Below, one piece after another: positions 6,775 to 10,373 of a DNA stretch of 10,373 nucleotides. The notes beneath the pieces are model-generated. The model saw only the letters and a list, made by a program, of their open reading frames with translations. It did not search any database and was not told the origin of the DNA. Source of the stretch: a bacterium (lineage in GTDB: Bacteria > Chlamydiota > Chlamydiia > Chlamydiales > JAFEGQ01); assembly GCA_021809305.1 (NCBI GenBank), contig JAKBAF010000014.1, forward strand, positions 1 to 10,373. Reading direction: 5' to 3'. Both the position numbers and the translations under genes were made by a program. Each line of letters opens with the position of its first letter. The first letter of the stretch is position 1.

Positions 6775-7940
6775 TGCTTGACACAGGAAAGAGCGTGCTT
6801 ATTGGCGTCTTTGTGCTCGCAGCCATCTGCCTTCTTGTCTTTTTAGTCCTCTTTCTACATCCCACTACAGGAAACCTTCAGGAGACGATCCGTGTCCGGT
6901 TTGCCAATATCGAACGCGTCCAGCAAGGAACTCGTGTGACCTTTGCAGGCGAGCCCGTTGGAAGGGTCGATAGGATAATCGACATCTTCGATGGCAAACA
7001 GAATCCAAGAGAGTTTAATGGACCCATGTACTTCTTTGAGCTCATCCTCAAGGTAGACTCTCACGTGCAGGTCTACGAAACCGACCAGATCACCATCCGC
7101 TCATCGGGCTTCTTCGGGGAGCGCACCGTTGCGATCATCCCTAAGAGAATGCCAGAGGGTGTCGTCTTGAAGCGCGTGACGGCCGATACGATCATGTATG
7201 CCACATCAGAGGATGCTGTCGATCAGGCCTTAACACAACTTGTTGCCGTTTCTGGCAAGATGGGAGGGGCGTTCGATAAGCTCTCTCTACTCATTGATAA
7301 TAACGCCGATGACATCCATATCGCTGTTGTTAACTTTGGCACCGCTTTGGGTGAGATCTCATCCACCTTCAAATCTGTCAATGAGGAGAAGGTCATCGTC
7401 TCCGTCTCGGGCATTACTAATTCCGTGAATAGAGGATTGGATGAGCTTGAGCGTGGCGGGTTCTGGGGCAACCTCAATGGCATCGCCGATAGTATCGCAG
7501 ATATCACCCAGACGATAGCCAGTGGCAGAGGCAGTGTTGGCCAGCTTGTAAAAAGCGAGGACCTCTACCTCAGCGTCCAGTCTCTCCTCTCCAAAGGCGA
7601 TGTTCTGATGAATGACATTAACCACTATGGCCTTCTCTTCCATCAGAATAGGCGTTGGCAGCGCGAGCGCACCAAAAGAGCCAACCTCCTCGATGCACTC
7701 TCCACGCCTGCCGGCTTCCAAAACTACTTCCAGTGTGAGGTTGACCAGATCGCCACTTCCCTAACACGCGTAAATGTGCTATTGCAAAAGGCGTGCTATG
7801 AAGGTCAGGGGACGGCTATCCTCTGCAACCCCTGCTTTAGGGATGAATTTGCTAACCTTCTCCGTCACGCCAAAGCCCTCGAATCGCGCCTTGAGCTCTA
7901 TAATCAGCGGCTTGCCGAATGCGAATGCCCATGCAACTAA
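6774..7940 (+). CDS. mlaD: MCE-domain phospholipid-binding protein MlaD, long form with Cys-rich tail
   Basis: This 388-aa protein has one N-terminal membrane anchor (residues 8-28) and one MCE domain at about 38-124, with VRFANIERVQQGTRVTFAGE near the start and SSGFFGERTVAIIPK at the end. A long, probably helical periplasmic tail follows. MCE proteins form hexameric rings on the MlaFE complex and bind lipid. E. coli MlaD is only about 183 aa; this one resembles the longer single-MCE forms with an extended helical needle. The last 70 residues carry seven cysteines (321, 341, 351, 354, 383, 385, 387), ending CECPCN, which suggests disulphide cross-links in the periplasm. The ATG at 6774 is the only reasonable start, with a TAA in frame two codons upstream. 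No MlaC or MlaB gene follows. Confidence 0.9.
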   Translation: MLDTGKSVLIGVFVLAAICLLVFLVLFLHPTTGNLQETIRVRFANIERVQQGTRVTFAGEPVGRVDRIIDIFDGKQNPREFNGPMYFFELILKVDSHVQVYETDQITIRSSGFFGERTVAIIPKRMPEGVVLKRVTADTIMYATSEDAVDQALTQLVAVSGKMGGAFDKLSLLIDNNADDIHIAVVNFGTALGEISSTFKSVNEEKVIVSVSGITNSVNRGLDELERGGFWGNLNGIADSIADITQTIASGRGSVGQLVKSEDLYLSVQSLLSKGDVLMNDINHYGLLFHQNRRWQRERTKRANLLDALSTPAGFQNYFQCEVDQIATSLTRVNVLLQKACYEGQGTAILCNPCFRDEFANLLRHAKALESRLELYNQRLAECECPCN

Positions 7941-7952
7941 TGGTGATCTGAC

Positions 7953-8522
7953 GTGGAGGCGCTTCCCTACTCCCATCTCTCCAAAGGCACCTTCCTTATC
8001 GCAACACCGGAGTTCGATGAAGGGCTCTTCTTTCGCGCTGTTATTCTCCTCTGTGAACACAGCTCGGCCGGCTCCCTTGGCATCATCGTCAACCAGATGC
8101 TCGATGTCGAACTGCCAAGCGACCTCCTCAATGTTGAAGCCTTCAGAAATCCGCACGTCAGCTTGCGCACAGGCGGGCCGGTCCAAACCAACCAGATGAT
8201 GCTACTTCACACCTCCGACAAGATTCCAGAACAGACAGTTGAGCTGGCACCCAAAATCTTCCTTGGCGGAGACCTTGCCTTCCTTCAAAAAGCGGTCCTC
8301 GATGAAGAGGGGCCGGATCTCCTTCTCTGCTTTGGCTACTCAGGCTGGGCTGCAGGCCAGCTCGAGCGCGAATTCCTCGATGGCGGATGGTTCCTCTGCC
8401 CTGCTGAGTCTCGCATTCTCTTCGAAACACATCCCGATAAGCTCTGGCAAACCCTCCTCCAAAAGATGGGGGGCAAATATGCTACCCTCTCGATGATTCC
8501 AGAAGACTTAAGCCTTAACTAG
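7953..8522 (+). CDS. yqgE: YqgE/AlgH family protein (UPF0301)
   Basis: This 189-aa protein is the usual length for the family. Visible family motifs are KGTFLIATPEFDEGLFFRAV (11-30), GIIVNQ (43-48), GGPV (74-77) and GYSGWAAGQLERE (128-140) followed by WFLCPA. The molecular function of the family is not settled. It is named after AlgH, linked to alginate regulation in Pseudomonas, and the fold has no known catalytic site. The start is GTG 7953, as an in-frame TGA at 7944 rules out earlier starts. Only a weak GGTG Shine-Dalgarno precedes it, 12 nt after the mlaD stop, so it is probably cotranscribed and translationally dependent on mlaD. It is the last plus-strand gene before converging rpsI. 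Confidence 0.93.
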   Translation: MEALPYSHLSKGTFLIATPEFDEGLFFRAVILLCEHSSAGSLGIIVNQMLDVELPSDLLNVEAFRNPHVSLRTGGPVQTNQMMLLHTSDKIPEQTVELAPKIFLGGDLAFLQKAVLDEEGPDLLLCFGYSGWAAGQLEREFLDGGWFLCPAESRILFETHPDKLWQTLLQKMGGKYATLSMIPEDLSLN

Positions 8523-8576
8523 CACGCCTACATACAGGGCACAGAAAACTAGAACGACTTTTTGGGTGGTATGAGT

Positions 8577-8725
8577 GGTGGGCACGGGAGTGCCCAAAAT
8601 CAAAGCGGTACGGAAGTGCCGAATTCCAAATTTGAGCTTACAGCATGGACATTTAGCACGTGGGTTCCGATATGGAGTGCGGCACTCCCGCGTACGCTTT
8701 GGTTCTTACCACGCCTGTGGCCATC
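8577..8725. repeat. Large imperfect palindrome between converging yqgE and rpsI
   Basis: The left arm (8577 to about 8634) and right arm (about 8662-8725) are imperfectly reverse-complementary, roughly 58 nt each with a few 1-2-nt gaps. Perfect blocks include CAAAGC/GCTTTG (8601-8606, 8696-8701), GTACG/CGTAC (8608-8612, 8691-8695) and AGTGCCG/CGGCACT (8615-8621, 8680-8686). Two small perfect hairpins lie inside: GGGCAC-GGGA-GTGCCC (8580-8595) and GGAGTGC-G-GCACTCC (8674-8688). No gene is supported in 8523-8798. The palindrome may be a bidirectional 3'-end structure or a decayed palindromic repeat element. Confidence 0.55.
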
Positions 8726-8737
8726 GACAAATGAGAA

Positions 8738-8772
8738 ACGCCAGAACAGGAGAGGCCTCCATATTCTGGCGT
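8738..8772 (-). terminator. Terminator-like hairpin after rpsI
   Basis: ACGCCAGAA (8738-8746) and TTCTGGCGT (8764-8772) form a perfect 9-bp stem around a 17-nt loop that contains the palindrome GAGGCCTC. It lies 27 nt beyond the rpsI stop. On the minus strand it is followed by TTCTCATTT, a modest U-rich stretch. It is the best candidate for the end of the rplM-rpsI transcript. Confidence 0.6.
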
Positions 8773-8798
8773 GTATAGATGGAAAGATGGTGTGGCTG

Positions 8799-9194
8799 TT
8801 AGCGCTTCGAGTACTGGAAGCTCTTACGAGCACCCTTCTTACCATACTTCTTACGTTCGCGACGACGAGCATCGCGTGTCAGAAGCCCAAGTGCTTTTAG
8901 GTCTCCGCGGCGCTTATCGTCCTCTTTAACAAGAGCACGCGCTATGCCGAGCCGTACCGCACCGGTCTGCCCTTCCAGGCCGCCACCGCGAGCACGGATA
9001 ATCATGTCATAGCGGCCAACAAGGCCGAGTGTCTCGAGAGGAAGGAGAAGATCCTTGCGCTGGAGATCAAGGGGAAAGTAGACCTCAAGAGGGCGGCCAT
9101 TGACATCGACCTTTCCTGAGCCTCGGCGTAAACGCACGGCAGCAACGGCCCGCTTGCGACGTCCGGTGGCTGTGACCTCTTCAATTTTTTTCAT
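8799..9194 (-). CDS. rpsI: 30S ribosomal protein S9
   Basis: This 131-aa protein of the small subunit (E. coli S9 is 130 aa) has its C-terminal tail reaching the P-site tRNA. Visible hallmarks are TGRRKRAVAAVRL (10-22), GKVDVNGRP (27-35), the GGGLEGQTGAVRLGIARAL segment in the middle, and the basic end KYGKKGARKSFQYSKR with the conserved terminal SKR. The ATG at 9194 has AAGAGG seven nt upstream. It starts 21 nt after rplM, the standard L13-S9 pair. Confidence 0.97.
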   Translation of the reverse strand: MKKIEEVTATGRRKRAVAAVRLRRGSGKVDVNGRPLEVYFPLDLQRKDLLLPLETLGLVGRYDMIIRARGGGLEGQTGAVRLGIARALVKEDDKRRGDLKALGLLTRDARRRERKKYGKKGARKSFQYSKR

Positions 9195-9215
9195 CAGTTG
9201 CCTCTTAACTCATTC

Positions 9216-9659
9216 CTAGCAGTTGACGGAGATCGGTTGTTGAGCGCTCATATCGTGCTGTTCGCCTTTGAAGATCCGGAGACGCTTCAACTGGGCACGG
9301 GATAGGCGAGTCTTCGGCATCATCCCTTTAACAGCATGTTCGATAATAAATGTTGGCTTGCGTTGGAGCATGACCCTATAAGGTGTCTCGATCTGCCCAC
9401 CAGGATAGCCTGTATAGCGGCGATAGACCTTCTGAGCCTCTTTAGAACCTGTCACTCTTACCTTCTCAGCGTTAAGAATGATAACCCCATCTCCTGTATC
9501 AGCGTGAGGAGTAAAGGTAGGCTTGTGCTTGCCACGCAAGATCTTAGCAATCTCAGAGCAGAGCCTACCGAGGGTCTTACCCGATGCATCAAAGATAAAC
9601 CACTGACGTTGCTGATCGGTGGCTTTCGCCATAAAGGTGCGGTTTTTTCGCTCGTCCAT
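9216..9659 (-). CDS. rplM: 50S ribosomal protein L13
   Basis: This 147-aa protein of the large subunit (E. coli L13 is 142 aa) is an early-assembly protein. Typical blocks are GKTLGRLCSEIAKILRGKHK (about 27-46), FTPHADTGDGVIILNAEKV (49-67), YRRYTGYPGG (79-88) and IEHAVKGMMPKTRLSR near 110-125. The MDERKNRTF leader before MAKATD resembles chlamydial L13 N-termini, which favours the ATG at 9659 over the internal Met10. The Shine-Dalgarno for the longer start is a weak AGGGA 11 nt upstream. It is first in an operon with rpsI. Confidence 0.97.
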   Translation of the reverse strand: MDERKNRTFMAKATDQQRQWFIFDASGKTLGRLCSEIAKILRGKHKPTFTPHADTGDGVIILNAEKVRVTGSKEAQKVYRRYTGYPGGQIETPYRVMLQRKPTFIIEHAVKGMMPKTRLSRAQLKRLRIFKGEQHDMSAQQPISVNC

Positions 9660-9716
9660 GCTGCTTATGATCCCTACAATATGTTGACCAAATCAAGTAG
9701 GCCATACTACCACCGA

Positions 9717-9757
9717 GGGCTATTTTTGCAAAGAGGATCTCTTGGGAAAAATAGCCC
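9717..9757 (-). promoter_or_regulatory. Strong hairpin in the rplM 5' leader
   Basis: GGGCTATTTTT (9717-9727) and AAAAATAGCCC (9747-9757) are a perfect 11-bp inverted repeat. The 19-nt loop has an inner 5-bp stem, AAGAG-GAT-CTCTT (9731-9743). It lies 58 nt before the rplM start and directly after a TATAAT box, so it would be at the very 5' end of the rplM mRNA. It could be a ribosomal-protein autoregulatory leader or an mRNA-stabilising hairpin. It could alternatively serve as a distal terminator of the upstream transporter gene. Confidence 0.55.
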
Positions 9758-9768
9758 GCTCTAACTTC

Positions 9769-9774
9769 ATTATA
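9769..9774 (-). promoter_or_regulatory. Predicted -10 box of the rplM-rpsI operon
   Basis: The minus strand reads TATAAT exactly at 9774-9769, in the only intergenic stretch before rplM. The predicted start of transcription is near 9762. The best -35 candidate at 17-nt spacing is CATTCA, a poor match. The sequence ATTATAAT is self-complementary, so direction is inferred from the downstream gene. Confidence 0.5.
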
Positions 9775-9833
9775 ATCTTATTTTGACTCGCTGAATGTTT
9801 TACTCGGAAGTTGCTTGCTCTAAAGAGAGACTC

Positions 9834-9847
9834 GCGCTGTGCAGCGC
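9834..9847 (-). terminator. Possible terminator of the MFS transporter gene
   Basis: GCGCTGTGCAGCGC is a GC-rich palindrome able to form a 5-bp stem with a 4-nt loop, 10 nt after the transporter stop. On the minus strand it is followed by GAGTCTCTCTTT, moderately U-rich. The short stem makes it a weak candidate. Confidence 0.35.
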
Positions 9848-9856
9848 CTCCCCTAC

Positions 9857-10373
9857 CTACTCACGCTCTTCACCCCGGCCGCCCTCATTTGGGCCTTTTT
9901 TAAAGAGCAGGGCCAGAAGGATAGCGAAGAGGATAAGGCTAAGAGCAACAGAGAAGAGGTCATTTAGGGAGTGGATAAGTCCATCGAGCTGAATAAACTT
10001 AGCAAGAAGGGCTTTGGAGGCCTCTTGAATGACCTCCGGACTAAGGCCCGACTCGGTCCGAAGGTAGGCTGCAAAATGGGATTTGAGACCGGGAAGGGCA
10101 AGGTGAGCAACAGCTCGCTCGGAGTAGTCGGTGGTATGAACAAGAAGTCTTGTAGTAAAAATACTTTGGAATATGGCTAGACCAAAGGCAATACCAACTG
10201 TTCGCATCGAAGAGAAGATGCCAATCCCATCACCAACAGCTGCCCCCCGAATGTGCGATAGGGCAAGAGTTATCAGCGGAGGTTGAAGAAGGCCGGAGCC
10301 CATTCCAAAGAGAGCAAGCGAAAAGGAGAGGGAGTGGAAAGGGGTATCAATTGTGAGCCTAGTAAGGCGCAGA
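9857..10373 (-). CDS. MFS transporter, DHA2/EmrB-QacA-like, C-terminal part (5' end outside window)
   Basis: The frame is open from the right window edge to TAG at 9859-9857, about 171 codons, and represents the C-terminal third of the protein. FGMGSGLLQPPL, followed by AVGDGIGIFSSMRTVGIAFG, matches the drug:H+ antiporter-2 family pattern in the last helices (GxGxGxxxPP, then a G-rich ...R..G...G helix). A roughly 60-residue loop with an amphipathic stretch follows, then a last helix (LFSVALSLILFAILLALLF) and a charged tail ending EERE. In the DHA2 family such proteins have 14 helices and export drugs or other small molecules by proton exchange; the substrate here cannot be read. A Met at 10303 is internal, because homology-like sequence continues upstream of it. 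Confidence 0.85.
   Translation of the reverse strand, partial: LRLTRLTIDTPFHSLSFSLALFGMGSGLLQPPLITLALSHIRGAAVGDGIGIFSSMRTVGIAFGLAIFQSIFTTRLLVHTTDYSERAVAHLALPGLKSHFAAYLRTESGLSPEVIQEASKALLAKFIQLDGLIHSLNDLFSVALSLILFAILLALLFKKGPNEGGRGEERE

Noticed and set aside
7774..8199. 141-codon plus-strand ORF across the mlaD-yqgE junction
   Set aside because: It overlaps two well-supported genes in another frame and its Ser/Pro/Arg-rich composition is typical of a shadow frame.
8562..8900. Plus-strand ORFs downstream of yqgE (67 and 112 codons)
   Set aside because: They run through the large palindrome, the terminator hairpin and into the opposite strand of rpsI, with no recognisable protein features.
9336..9764. 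142-codon plus-strand ORF antisense to rplM
   Set aside because: It lies opposite a certain L13 gene, has no family features, and its length is explained by the codon constraints of the real gene.
1..10373. CRISPR arrays, tRNA genes, insertion sequences
   Set aside because: No regularly spaced direct repeats, tRNA-like cloverleaf or transposase motifs were seen on either strand.

Overview
The window most likely comes from a member of the Chlamydiota, probably one of the amoeba-associated 'environmental' lineages rather than a Chlamydia species. The clearest clue is ribosomal protein L13, whose start (a short Met-acid-(Glu)-Arg-Lys leader before an AKA[TS]D motif) and body resemble chlamydial L13 as I remember it. 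A compact mla operon and two large, unrecognised, two-hydrophobic-segment proteins in tandem fit such a lineage. Base composition looks close to half G+C by eye. The genus is not determined, and the lineage call rests on memory of families, not on a search.

Layout: positions 1-4691 hold two head-to-tail paralogous genes on the minus strand. The upstream one (2481-4691, 736 aa) is complete. The downstream one (2366 down to the window edge, at least 788 codons without a stop) lacks only about its last 25 residues. Both encode a Ser/Pro-rich start, a pair of closely spaced hydrophobic segments, a variable Pro/Ser-rich linker and a long conserved, mostly helical-looking domain that I do not recognise. 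Their upstream regions are also similar, so the duplication included control sequences.

Positions 4692-5126 form a divergent intergenic region with one possible small proline-rich ORF (4868-5053). From 5127 to 8522 there is a tightly packed plus-strand operon: mlaE (permease), mlaF (ATPase), a 14-codon mini-ORF bridging to mlaD (MCE protein with an unusual cysteine-rich tail), then yqgE. MlaE, MlaF and MlaD form the inner-membrane core of a phospholipid transporter between inner and outer membrane. No mlaB, mlaC or mlaA is adjacent.

Positions 8523-8798 separate the converging yqgE and rpsI genes and hold a large imperfect palindrome plus a terminator-like hairpin. On the minus strand, rplM (L13) and rpsI (S9) form their usual two-gene operon. 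They are preceded by a perfect TATAAT box and a perfect 11-bp stem that would lie at the very 5' end of the transcript. The window ends inside the C-terminal part of a 14-TM-type major facilitator (DHA2/EmrB-like) gene on the minus strand.
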